Under the pieces are notes generated by a model, which was given only the letters and a program-made list of their open reading frames with translations, was not told the origin of the DNA and did not search any database. Both the position numbers and the translations under genes were made by a program. From NCBI RefSeq assembly GCF_041897535.1, contig NZ_CP169217.1, positions 868,001 to 932,000 of the forward strand: a stretch of DNA of 64,000 nucleotides, in the 5' to 3' direction. Positions 17,518 through 26,485 of the stretch are shown here, piece after piece. The stretch comes from Methylomicrobium lacus_A (GTDB lineage Bacteria; Pseudomonadota; Gammaproteobacteria; Methylococcales; Methylomonadaceae). Position 1 is the first letter of the stretch; every line of letters begins with the position of its first letter.

Positions 17518-17625
17518 CTTAAAATCTCGAATCTTCATAAATTGCATGCTTAACAACGGACCGCAGGGCGGCGCCTTACGACGCCACCCTGCGCAACGAC
17601 CGAATCGAGCCCCACCGATCCCGAC

Positions 17626-18732
17626 TTATTCGACTCGGATAGGAATGCCGGAAAAAGTCGCCTGCGGTTTGGCTTCCGTATAAACCGGCGCGGGCTCAGG
17701 CACCATGTCGCCGCTGGTCCTCGGACCTTTGATCCCGGCCAAAATTCCTTTCAACGGATTTTTCAGCATGTCTTCGACCGCGGTCGCTTCGTAGCCGCAA
17801 TGCGCCATGCAGTTTGCGCACTTAGGATTATTCACCGTACCGTATTTTTCCCACGGCGTGGTTTCGATCAACTCCTTGAAGCTGGACGCATTGCCTTCGT
17901 CGGCCAGCAGATAGCACGGCTTTTGCCAACCGAACACGTTGCGGGTTGGATTGCCCCACGGCGTGCAGTTATAGCTTTGATTGCCGGCCAAATAATCCAG
18001 ATACAGCGCGGAGTGGTTCAATTTCCATTTACGTTTCTTCTCCTTGCCGATCCGGAAAATGCCGCGGAACAACTCCTTGACTTCCTGGCCTTTGATGAAC
18101 ACGTCCTGTCTCGGTGCACGCTCGTAGCTGAAGCCCGGCGCGATCGTGACGCCTTCGACGCCGAGTTCGGTCACATAATCGAGAAACTCGGCCACTTCGT
18201 GATCTTGTTCGCCCTGAAACAGCGTGCAATTGACGGTAACCCGGAAGCCCTTATCGAGCGCCAATTTGATCGCTTCGACCGCGCGGTCGAATACGCCTTC
18301 CTGACACACCGACGCATCGTGACGCTCACGCAGACCATCCAAATGCACCGAAAAAGTCAGATACGGGGACGGCTTATAATCGCCGATCCGTTTTTTCAAC
18401 AACAAGGCATTCGTGCACAGATACACATATTTCTTGCGTGCGATGATGCCTTCGACGATTTGAGGCATTTCCTTGTGAATCAAGGGCTCGCCGCCCGGAA
18501 TCGACACCATCGGCGCATTGCATTCATCGACCGCCTGCATGCATTCCTCATAAGAGAGACGCTTGTCGAGAATTTCGTCCGGATAATCGATCTTACCGCA
18601 TCCGGCGCAAGCCAGGTTACAACGAAACAGCGGCTCCAGCATTAACACCAAAGGATATTTTTTGACGCCCTTGATTTTTTGCTTGAGCAGATAACTGCCT
18701 ACGGTCAACTGTTGACGTAATGGAACTCCCAC
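17626..18732 (-). CDS. hpnH: adenosyl-hopene transferase HpnH (radical SAM)
   Basis: The 368-residue protein carries the radical-SAM cluster motif CNLACAGCGK, the GGEP-like SIPGGEPLIH, and a C-terminal cysteine cluster KCANCMAHCGYEA. HpnH adds the 5'-deoxyadenosyl group to diploptene, the first side-chain step to C35 hopanoids. Start: GTG at 18732, because it opens the family N-terminus GVPLRQQLTVGSYLLKQ and follows a strong GGAGGG; the frame is open further upstream but without similarity. It is divergent from the squalene-hopanoid operon. Confidence 0.94.
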   Translation of the reverse strand: MGVPLRQQLTVGSYLLKQKIKGVKKYPLVLMLEPLFRCNLACAGCGKIDYPDEILDKRLSYEECMQAVDECNAPMVSIPGGEPLIHKEMPQIVEGIIARKKYVYLCTNALLLKKRIGDYKPSPYLTFSVHLDGLRERHDASVCQEGVFDRAVEAIKLALDKGFRVTVNCTLFQGEQDHEVAEFLDYVTELGVEGVTIAPGFSYERAPRQDVFIKGQEVKELFRGIFRIGKEKKRKWKLNHSALYLDYLAGNQSYNCTPWGNPTRNVFGWQKPCYLLADEGNASSFKELIETTPWEKYGTVNNPKCANCMAHCGYEATAVEDMLKNPLKGILAGIKGPRTSGDMVPEPAPVYTEAKPQATFSGIPIRVE

Positions 18733-18877
18733 GAGCAAACCCTCCAAATAAATATCAAAAATAATTGCGGACGTGTTCGCCCCGCCATCCAAAAACAGCC
18801 AGCGGGCCGACTGTTGCACTCCAACAACATTTCGGTCACTACACAGCCAACGCCGCTGTTTTCGAGTAAAATAACGC

Positions 18878-18908
18878 AAAAAACAGACGCTTTTAGCGTC
18901 CGTCTGTT
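18878..18908 (-). terminator. hairpin in the hpnH leader, possible attenuator
   Basis: On the minus strand CAGACG ... CGTCTG encloses GACGCTAAAAGCGTC and is followed by six T. This resembles an intrinsic terminator about 150 nt upstream of the hpnH start. GACGC/GCGTC forms an alternative overlapping stem. It could end transcripts early or be part of a leader switch. The rest of 18733-19187 (455 bp) is a divergent promoter region without a convincing gene. Confidence 0.4.
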
Positions 18909-19187
18909 TCATTTTGGTGACTAGAATACTCTTTTTTTTCAAACGACTCCAGTTTTAACAACAAAATTCCTGAATTCCGCCACGGTTTCGCCATCGCCAT
19001 TCACCCACCCCCACCTCGAACCTGCATCGCAACACCTTGTTTATACTTGTTTTATTAAACTTTACCAAATACCGAAGTGAACATGTTGGCAACAAAACAA
19101 CATTACTTTGCAAATTGCCAACAAACAGGCTATCATTGCGATCAATGAACAGAAGTACTCATTTACTGGGCCAATGGATTACCGCTT

Positions 19188-20288
19188 ATGAATAAAGATC
19201 GAAATTTTTTGAACGACCCTAAATCACTAAGCAAATTGCCTGACGACGCCTTTCAGACGGAGCTGCTTAAGGGGGTTTCGAGAACCTTTGCGCTGACGAT
19301 TCCGCAGTTGCCGGCCCCACTGTATGGCCCGGTCGCCAACGCCTATTTGTTGTGCCGTATCGTCGATACGATCGAAGACGAGGTGTCGCTGACGGCGGAA
19401 CAAAAAAGCTACTTTTGTTCCGAATTTATCGACGTGGTCAAAACCGGACTCAATTCCGAGCCGTTTGCGGCCGAATTGGCGCCCTTGCTGTCCGATAAGA
19501 CGCTGCCCGCCGAGCACACCCTGATTCATGTGATGCCGCGCGTGATCGAGATCACGCATTCGTTCGATCAGGAACAGATCGACGCGCTGGCCGACTGCGT
19601 CGCGACGATGGCCGAAGGCATGTCCGCGTTCCAGTCGCAAAATCTGCAACATGGACTGGCCACGCTCGCAGACCTCGACAAATACTGTTATTACGTCGCC
19701 GGCTGCGTCGGCGAAATGCTGGCCAAACTCTTTTGCCATTACTCGCCGGCAATCGCAGAACACAGAGACGAGCTTCTGCGCTTGTCGGTCTCTTTTGGCC
19801 AAGGACTGCAAATGACCAACATTTTGAAAGACATCTGGGACGATGCGGAACGCGGCGTCTGCTGGCTGCCGCAGGACATTTTCCGCGAAGCCGGTTTCGA
19901 CCTGAAGAACCGGGCTCCGGATGCGAACGACCCGAACTATAAGAAGGGTTTGACACACCTGATCGGCATCGCGCATGGCCATCTGCACAATGCCTTGCGT
20001 TACACCCAATTGCTGCCGCCGCATGAGTCCGGTCTCAGAAACTTTTGCCTGTGGGCGCTCGGCATGGCGGTGCTGACACTGAAAAAGATCAAGCACCACC
20101 TCGATTTCGACCGCTCCGAACAAGTCAAGATTTCCAGGAAAAGCGTGAAGGCGACGATTGTCGCGACCAAATTGACCGTACGCAGCAATCTCTTGCTCGG
20201 ACTGCTTTTCCATATCGCCGGACGGGAACTCAAAACCCCCGACTGGCAGTACAGCGAACAAACTGAATTAGCTCAATTAAATCATTAA
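19188..20288 (+). CDS. squalene synthase (squalene/phytoene synthase family)
   Basis: The 366-residue protein has the two aspartate-rich motifs of the family: LLCRIVDTIEDE near residues 57-68 and the DILKD(IWDDAERG) region near 213. FARTFALTIPQLP-like SRTFALTIPQLP opens the domain. At this length it is closer to the long, single-enzyme squalene synthases than to the paired HpnC/HpnD of about 280 residues, and only one copy is seen here. It turns two farnesyl diphosphates into squalene for the cyclase encoded 10 bp downstream. Confidence 0.9.
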   Translation: MNKDRNFLNDPKSLSKLPDDAFQTELLKGVSRTFALTIPQLPAPLYGPVANAYLLCRIVDTIEDEVSLTAEQKSYFCSEFIDVVKTGLNSEPFAAELAPLLSDKTLPAEHTLIHVMPRVIEITHSFDQEQIDALADCVATMAEGMSAFQSQNLQHGLATLADLDKYCYYVAGCVGEMLAKLFCHYSPAIAEHRDELLRLSVSFGQGLQMTNILKDIWDDAERGVCWLPQDIFREAGFDLKNRAPDANDPNYKKGLTHLIGIAHGHLHNALRYTQLLPPHESGLRNFCLWALGMAVLTLKKIKHHLDFDRSEQVKISRKSVKATIVATKLTVRSNLLLGLLFHIAGRELKTPDWQYSEQTELAQLNH

Positions 20289-20298
20289 GGACACCCCC

Positions 20299-22254
20299 AT
20301 GTTTACCGATGCTGCCACACAGATAAATACCGGCGATGCTCCTAGTTCATCGACACCGATACAATCTCATGCCTACGATCTCGATCGAGCGATCAAAAGA
20401 GCCCAGGACAGCCTAATCAAACTGCAAGACAAGACCGGCTTCTGGGTTTTCGAACTCGAAGCCGACTGCACGATACCGGCCGAATACATCATGATGATGC
20501 ATTTCATCGACGACATCGATGTGGCCCTGCAAAACAAGATCGCCAACTATCTGCGTTCGCGCCAGTCCGAAGACGGCAGTTATCCCTTGTTTACCGGCGG
20601 CCCCGGCGACATCAGCTGCAGCGTGAAGGTTTATTACGCGCTGAAGATGGCCGGCGACGACATCGACGCGCCCCACATGAAGCAATTGCGCGAGTGGATT
20701 TTGAACCAGGGCGGCGCCGCAAAAGCGAACGTCTTCACCCGGATTGCCTTGGCGACTTTCGAGCAGCTGCCATGGCGCGGCGTGCCTTATATCCCGGTCG
20801 AAATCATGCTGTTCCCGAAATGGTTTCCATTCCATCTGGACAAGGTCTCCTACTGGTCTCGCACCGTGATGGTGCCTTTATTCATCCTGTGCAGCATGCA
20901 GGCGAAGGCGAAGAACCCGCACAAGGTCAGCGTGCTCGAATTGTTCACCGTACATCCCGACCTGGAACAGCATTATTTCCCGGAAAGAACGCTGTTGAAC
21001 AAGGTCTTTCTGGGCCTGGACAAATTGGGTCGCCTGACCGCGCCCCTGATTCCGAAAAAAATGCACGCCCGCGCGATCGACAAGGCGCTGACCTGGTTTA
21101 CCGAGCGCCTGAACGGCGAAGACGGACTCGGCGGCATCTTCCCGGCGATGGTCAATGCCTATGAATCGATGCTGCTGCTCGGCATGCCGGAAGATCATCC
21201 GAATGTGGTAATCGCACGCCAATCGATCGACAAGCTGCTGGTGATCAACGAAGACGACGCCTACTGCCAACCGTGCCTGTCGCCGGTTTGGGATACCGGT
21301 CTGGCCTCATTGGCCTTGCAGGAAGCGGACCGGGATGGCAACCGCGCCAGCCTGGCCCTCGCCTATGACTGGCTCAAAAGCAAACAATTGAAAGACGAGC
21401 CGGGCGACTGGCGGATATCGAAGCCGGACTTGCCGGGCGGCGGCTGGGCGTTCCAGTTCAACAATCCGCATTATCCCGATGTTGACGATACCGCGGTGGT
21501 CGCCTTCGCGATGGCCGATTCCGATCTGCCCGGCCTGGAAGAACCGGTGCAACGCGCGACCCGATGGATCGAGGGCATGCAGTCGAAAAACGGCGGCTAC
21601 GGCGCATTCGATGTCGATAATACCCATTACTATCTGAACGAGATTCCGTTCGCCGATCACGGCGCCCTGCTCGATCCGCCGACCGCCGATGTCAGCGCGC
21701 GCTGTGCGATGCTGATGGCCAAAGTCGCGAATGAACACAAGGAATATCTTCCGGCGCTCGAACGCACGATAGAATATTTACGCCGCGAACAGGAGACCGA
21801 CGGTTCCTGGTTCGGCCGCTGGGGCACCAACTACATTTACGGTACCTGGTCGGTACTCTTGGGTCTTGAGCAAACCGGATTGCCGAAAGACGACCCGATG
21901 TACCGGAAAGCCGTCAAATGGCTGAAAAGCGTGCAGCGCGAAGACGGCGGCTGGGGCGAGGATAACTTCAGCTACCACGATACCGACTTCAGCGGCAAAT
22001 ACCGCTTCAGCACCGCGTTCCAGACCGCCTGGGCGGTGCTCGCGCTGATCGCGGCCGGCGAAACGAAGAGCCCGGAAGTCAAAGCCGGCATCGACTTCCT
22101 GCTGCACAAGCAGCAGGGCGACGGCTTCTGGAACGACAAATGCTTCACCGCGCCCGGCTTCCCGCGCGTGTTCTATCTGAAATATCACGGTTACGACAAG
22201 TTCTTCCCGCTGTGGGCACTGGCGCGTTACCGTAACGAAATAGCGAAGCCGTGA
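20299..22254 (+). CDS. shc: squalene-hopene cyclase
   Basis: The 651-residue protein has the catalytic DVDDTA motif (Asp394, 396, 397) that protonates squalene. Several QW repeats are visible (QSEDGSYPLF, QSKNGGYGAFD, QETDGSWFGRWG, QREDGGWGEDN, QQGDGFWND). It cyclises squalene to diploptene and diplopterol and acts as a monotopic membrane protein. It is the second gene of the hopanoid operon and overlaps hpnG by 4 bp. Confidence 0.96.
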   Translation: MFTDAATQINTGDAPSSSTPIQSHAYDLDRAIKRAQDSLIKLQDKTGFWVFELEADCTIPAEYIMMMHFIDDIDVALQNKIANYLRSRQSEDGSYPLFTGGPGDISCSVKVYYALKMAGDDIDAPHMKQLREWILNQGGAAKANVFTRIALATFEQLPWRGVPYIPVEIMLFPKWFPFHLDKVSYWSRTVMVPLFILCSMQAKAKNPHKVSVLELFTVHPDLEQHYFPERTLLNKVFLGLDKLGRLTAPLIPKKMHARAIDKALTWFTERLNGEDGLGGIFPAMVNAYESMLLLGMPEDHPNVVIARQSIDKLLVINEDDAYCQPCLSPVWDTGLASLALQEADRDGNRASLALAYDWLKSKQLKDEPGDWRISKPDLPGGGWAFQFNNPHYPDVDDTAVVAFAMADSDLPGLEEPVQRATRWIEGMQSKNGGYGAFDVDNTHYYLNEIPFADHGALLDPPTADVSARCAMLMAKVANEHKEYLPALERTIEYLRREQETDGSWFGRWGTNYIYGTWSVLLGLEQTGLPKDDPMYRKAVKWLKSVQREDGGWGEDNFSYHDTDFSGKYRFSTAFQTAWAVLALIAAGETKSPEVKAGIDFLLHKQQGDGFWNDKCFTAPGFPRVFYLKYHGYDKFFPLWALARYRNEIAKP

Positions 22255-23006
22255 TCACCGGTATCGTTGTCGCCCTGCCCGAAGAGATTGTCACGCTGAC
22301 ATCCAAGCGCATTGACAAAGGTCATTGCGTGTTTATCGGCGACAAGATTCTGGTTGCCTGTGCGGGCATGGGGCCGGCCAACGCGGCCGCCGCGGCCGAT
22401 CTGTTGATCGCGAAAGGCGCGTCCCAATTGATCAGTTGGGGCTGCGCCGCGGCGCTCGACCCGTCTTTGCAGGCGGGCGATCTGACGTTGGCGGACCGTC
22501 TTCTCGATGCCGGTAACGAAGAAATCACAGCCAACGCCGACTGGCTCGAACACACCCTGTCTGTACTGAGCGGCACCTTGGCCGGCAACCGGGGGCAAGC
22601 CGTTTTACATACCGGCCTGCTGACCGAAAGCACCACCGTGGTGACCTCGGGCAAAGCCAAAAAGCAGTTGCATTCGTTTACCCAGGCGCTGGCGCTCGAC
22701 ATGGAAAGCAATGCGGTCGCAAAGGTAGCGCAACAGCACGGCCTGCCTTTTCTGGCGATCCGCGCGATCGCCGACCCGGCCGACATGGGTTTACCGGAAG
22801 CAGTCGCTTATGCGACCAATGCCGACGGCGAGGTGTCCATCGGAAAATTATTACAGTATCTGGCCCTACACCCTGCGCAACTGCCGGACCTGATAAGACT
22901 CGGCATCTATTTCAACAGGGCCAAGCAGACCTTGAAACGGGTCGCCGGCCGACTCGAATCGATCGCCGAATTCAATTGCCCGCCGGCCGACCGGCAAGCT
23001 TCTTGA
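22251..23006 (+). CDS. hpnG: hopanoid-associated phosphorylase HpnG
   Basis: The 251-residue product starts at GTG inside the shc stop (GTGA). It has the nucleoside-phosphorylase fold: ILVACAGMGPANAAAAADLL, ISWGCAAALDP, and late ALDMESNAVAKVAQQHGLPFLAIRAIADP. HpnG releases adenine from adenosylhopane to give ribosylhopane, the step after HpnH. The translational overlap with shc confirms the operon. Confidence 0.92.
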   Translation: MITGIVVALPEEIVTLTSKRIDKGHCVFIGDKILVACAGMGPANAAAAADLLIAKGASQLISWGCAAALDPSLQAGDLTLADRLLDAGNEEITANADWLEHTLSVLSGTLAGNRGQAVLHTGLLTESTTVVTSGKAKKQLHSFTQALALDMESNAVAKVAQQHGLPFLAIRAIADPADMGLPEAVAYATNADGEVSIGKLLQYLALHPAQLPDLIRLGIYFNRAKQTLKRVAGRLESIAEFNCPPADRQAS

Positions 23007-23051
23007 CCGGCTTTTTTCACCCAACACTTACCAACGAAAGACCGTTCCTAT

Positions 23052-24443
23052 ATGTCATTCAGCATCGCCGAGCTATTTGCTCAACACAGCACCGACAAAT
23101 TCGATCTGCACGAACAGTTTCTGAACAACCAGATGGTTCGGGTATTGAAGACGATCGGCTATGACCGCCACTACCAACGCGCGGTCGGCCAGTATCTTTA
23201 TGATCAACAGGGTCACGAATATCTGGACCTGTTGAGCGGCTTCGGTGTCTTCGCGATCGGCCGCAATCATCCGACCGTGATCAGCGCGCTGCATGAGACC
23301 CTGACCCTGGAATTGCCGAATCTGGTGCAACTGGACGTATCGGTCTTGAGCGGCCTGTTGGCGCAGGAAATCCTGAAGACCACGCCGAACAATCTGACCA
23401 AGATGTTTTTCTGCAACTCCGGCACCGAAGCGGTCGAGGCGGCCATCAAATTCGCCCGCTACACGACCAAGCGCGAAAAAATCGTGTTCTGCGAACATGC
23501 CTACCACGGCCTGACGATGGGCTCCCTGTCGCTGAACGGCGAACCGATCTTCCGCGAAGGCTTCGGCCCGCTGTTGCCGGGCTGCAGCGCGGTGCCGTTC
23601 AATGATCTTACCGCTCTCGAAAAAGCCTTGAGCAACAAGGATGTCGCCGCCTTCATCGTCGAACCGATCCAGGGCAAGGGCGTGAACCTCCCGGACGACG
23701 ATTACCTGCCCGAAGTCGAAAAACTCTGCAAAAAATATGGCACCCTGTTCGTCGCCGACGAAGTGCAGACCGGCCTCGGCCGGACCGGCAAGTTCTGGGC
23801 GATAGAACACTGGAACGTGCAGCCGGACATGATCTGCATGGCGAAGGCCCTGTCCGGCGGCTTCGTGCCGGTCGGCGGTGTCGCGATGACCGCCAAGATC
23901 ATGGACAGCGTCTATAACCGGATGGACCGCGCGGTCGTGCACGGCTCGACGTTCTCGAAGAACAACATGGCGATGTCCGCAGGCCTTGCGACCCTGCATG
24001 TGATGCGGGAAGAAAACCTGGTCGAAAACAGCGCGAAGGTCGGCGACGAGATCATCGCCACACTGAATGCGATGGCCTCGAAATACGAATTCCTGAAGGA
24101 AGCGCGCGGCAAGGGCATGATGATCGCGATCGAATTCCACGCCCCGAAAAGCCTGACGCTGAAGGCGGCCTGGGCGATGCTCGAAGCGGCAAACAAGGGC
24201 CTGTTCTGTCAGATGATCACGATCCCGCTGTTCAAGGAACACCGGATTCTGACGCAGGTGGCCGGCCACGGCATGAACGTGGTCAAACTGCTGCCGCCGT
24301 TGAACCTGACTCAGAAAGACCGCGACCATATCATTACTTCGTTCGACAAGACGATCTCCGATACCCATCAAATCTCCGGCGCAATCTGGGACTTGGGCAA
24401 AAATCTGGCCAGCCATGCGCTGAAAGGCAAAACCGGAAACTGA
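23052..24443 (+). CDS. hpnO: class III aminotransferase HpnO (aminobacteriohopanetriol synthesis)
   Basis: The 463-residue PLP enzyme shows FFCNSGTEAVEAAIKFAR, ADEVQTGLGRTGKFWA with the PLP-binding Asp, and catalytic Lys in AKALSGGFVPVGG. In the hopanoid context it is HpnO, which aminates the C35 position of ribosylhopane-derived hopanoids. It follows hpnG by 45 bp. General aspartate/ornithine-type aminotransferases share these motifs, so the assignment rests on the neighbours. Confidence 0.88.
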   Translation: MSFSIAELFAQHSTDKFDLHEQFLNNQMVRVLKTIGYDRHYQRAVGQYLYDQQGHEYLDLLSGFGVFAIGRNHPTVISALHETLTLELPNLVQLDVSVLSGLLAQEILKTTPNNLTKMFFCNSGTEAVEAAIKFARYTTKREKIVFCEHAYHGLTMGSLSLNGEPIFREGFGPLLPGCSAVPFNDLTALEKALSNKDVAAFIVEPIQGKGVNLPDDDYLPEVEKLCKKYGTLFVADEVQTGLGRTGKFWAIEHWNVQPDMICMAKALSGGFVPVGGVAMTAKIMDSVYNRMDRAVVHGSTFSKNNMAMSAGLATLHVMREENLVENSAKVGDEIIATLNAMASKYEFLKEARGKGMMIAIEFHAPKSLTLKAAWAMLEAANKGLFCQMITIPLFKEHRILTQVAGHGMNVVKLLPPLNLTQKDRDHIITSFDKTISDTHQISGAIWDLGKNLASHALKGKTGN

Positions 24444-24452
24444 GTGAATTGA

Positions 24453-24812
24453 ATGATGAAAACATTATTAAAATTGTGTTTAATAACCCTGACGTTGATG
24501 CAGGTCCATCCGGCCGCCGCGCATGCGGTGGTGACCGACTATTCGCTGAAAATGCAGCCGATCCGCGCGAATCAGCCCGACAAGGTCGTAATGACCTTCA
24601 ACTCGCAAGTCGAGATCGGCTTGTCGCAGGTCTTTCTGGTGAGCAAAGGCGATAAGCACGACATGCTGAAGATCGGTGCCGGCGAGAAACAAGGCCAGCT
24701 CATCGTCGAAGTGCCGGCGTTAACGCCCGGCGATTACGCGATCAAATTCAAGGTCTTTGCCGCCGACGGCCATTTGACCGAAGACGTGATCCATTTTTCT
24801 GTAGCACAATAA
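24453..24812 (+). CDS. copC: CopC-domain periplasmic copper-binding protein
   Basis: The 119-residue protein has a signal peptide ending at AAAHA. His after cleavage (AHAVVTDYSLKMQP) is the typical N-terminal CopC copper ligand. The C-terminal beta strands GDYAIKFKVFAADGHLTEDVIHFSV match the family. It binds copper in the periplasm and works with CopD. It sits inside the hopanoid operon, 9 bp after hpnO and 16 bp before copD. Confidence 0.9.
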   Translation: MMKTLLKLCLITLTLMQVHPAAAHAVVTDYSLKMQPIRANQPDKVVMTFNSQVEIGLSQVFLVSKGDKHDMLKIGAGEKQGQLIVEVPALTPGDYAIKFKVFAADGHLTEDVIHFSVAQ

Positions 24813-24828
24813 ATAAGTTTTTGATTTT

Positions 24829-26484
24829 ATGGCGGGTATAGCGGATTTTCTCGACTCCCTGATTGGCGGTTTCGATCTCATTTGTTTTTGTCTCACGGTC
24901 GGAAGCCTGTTCTGGGGACTTTTTGTTTTGCGTCCCTGGGAACAGCAACACGGATACAATGCGGCGCTGCTGCACAGAACGACCACCTTGTTATACAAAG
25001 GCGGCTTTTATCTGGCGGGCGCGCAGTTGTTCAAGATCATCCTGAAGATCTGGCTGATGACCGCGGTGCTCGAACGCTGGCCGTTTCCGGAGTTTGCCGA
25101 GACGACCCAGTTCATCGGCGGCGTGATTCGCACCGTGCTGGCCTTGGCGCTGGCCTGCTATTGCCGGCAGGTATTGCATCAGCATGCCGATTCGAAAACA
25201 CACTGGATCACCGCAAGTATCGTCGCCTTGCCGATGATCATTTCCGGCGCCTGGCTCGTGCATGCGGCCGGACGCTTCGATAATAAAGCGATGCTGATGG
25301 CGTTGACCGTCGCGCACCAACTGGCCGCCGCGGCCTGGATCGGCGGTGTCTTGCAGTTGGTGAATGTCTGGCTGCTAAAATACCGCGAGCAGATTCAGGC
25401 CAATTTGTGGCCGTTTTTACTGAAGCGCTTTTCGATCTTCGGCATCGCCTCGGTCAGCTTGCTGCTGATCTCGGGTACGCCGATTGCGCTGCAATACATC
25501 ACGACCTGGAACGGCCTGGTCGGCACCGGCTATGGCAATCTGTTGATGGTCAAGTGCGCGCTGCTGTCGCTCGCCTTGGGCTTTGCCTGGTTGAACCGCA
25601 GCGCGGTGCTCGCCTACGGCATCAGCGGCGATGTGACCCGCCTGACTCGCAGCGTGCCCTATTACATCGAAGCCGAAACTTTCATCTTGATCACGCTGCT
25701 GTTTACCGCCGCCAGTCTTGCGTCCCAGCCGCCGGCGATCGACATTCCGAGCTTGACCGCGACCTGGCAGGAAGTGTTGAACACCTTCCATCCGCAAATA
25801 CCGCAAACCACCTCGCCGACCCATACCGCGCTTATCGCGGGCGAAGCCGGCCGCGTCGCGATCATCGGCCAGGTGCCTTCGATCGCGGCGACCGAATGGT
25901 CGAATTATAACCATAACATCGCGGGCATTTTCCTGACCTCGATGAGCTTCTTCGCGATGCTGTCCTATCTGAAATCGCCGGCCGCTTCCCTCGATCGCTT
26001 TTTTGCGCTGATCAAGTTCTGGCCGATCGGTTTCGTGCTGCTCGGCATTTTTCTGTTTTTCCGCAGCGATGCGGAAACCTGGCCCTTGGGGCCGATCGGT
26101 TTCTGGGAAAGCACGTTCAACAACGGCGAAGTCTTGCAGCACCGGATCGCGACACTCTTGGTCTTCGTGCTCGGCGTGATCGAAATCAGAGCCCGTATGG
26201 AAGGCCAGGAAAATACCCGCCTGCCGCTGGTGTTCCCGGTCCTGGCAGCCTTCGGCGGCTTGATGCTGCTGACCCATTCTCATGTCGGCTTTCAGGCCAA
26301 GAGCGCTTTTCTGATTCAGGTCGGCCATACGGCGATGGGCGTTTTTGCCCTGATTCTCGCCTCCGGCCGCTGGCTCGAATTGAAACTCGACAAACCCGGC
26401 AAGGAGATTGCCGGCTTTATTTCCGTTGCGGCTCTGTTTCAAATGGGGCTTATTCTGATGTTCTATCGCGAACCCCTGTACTAA
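24829..26484 (+). CDS. copD: CopD-domain copper transport membrane protein
   Basis: The 551-residue protein has about 12 membrane segments. The CopD core is recognisable: AHQLAAAAWIGGVLQLVNVW, LLLISGTPIALQYI, GTGYGNLLMVKCALLSLALGFAWLNR. The C-terminal 200 residues (KSPAASLDRFFALIKFWPIGFVLLGIFLFF onward) form an added membrane domain with HSHVGF and a GHTAMGV histidine motif. It probably moves copper across the inner membrane with CopC. Its stop is one base before the dxs copy 2 start. Confidence 0.88.
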   Translation: MAGIADFLDSLIGGFDLICFCLTVGSLFWGLFVLRPWEQQHGYNAALLHRTTTLLYKGGFYLAGAQLFKIILKIWLMTAVLERWPFPEFAETTQFIGGVIRTVLALALACYCRQVLHQHADSKTHWITASIVALPMIISGAWLVHAAGRFDNKAMLMALTVAHQLAAAAWIGGVLQLVNVWLLKYREQIQANLWPFLLKRFSIFGIASVSLLLISGTPIALQYITTWNGLVGTGYGNLLMVKCALLSLALGFAWLNRSAVLAYGISGDVTRLTRSVPYYIEAETFILITLLFTAASLASQPPAIDIPSLTATWQEVLNTFHPQIPQTTSPTHTALIAGEAGRVAIIGQVPSIAATEWSNYNHNIAGIFLTSMSFFAMLSYLKSPAASLDRFFALIKFWPIGFVLLGIFLFFRSDAETWPLGPIGFWESTFNNGEVLQHRIATLLVFVLGVIEIRARMEGQENTRLPLVFPVLAAFGGLMLLTHSHVGFQAKSAFLIQVGHTAMGVFALILASGRWLELKLDKPGKEIAGFISVAALFQMGLILMFYREPLY

Positions 26485-26485
26485 T

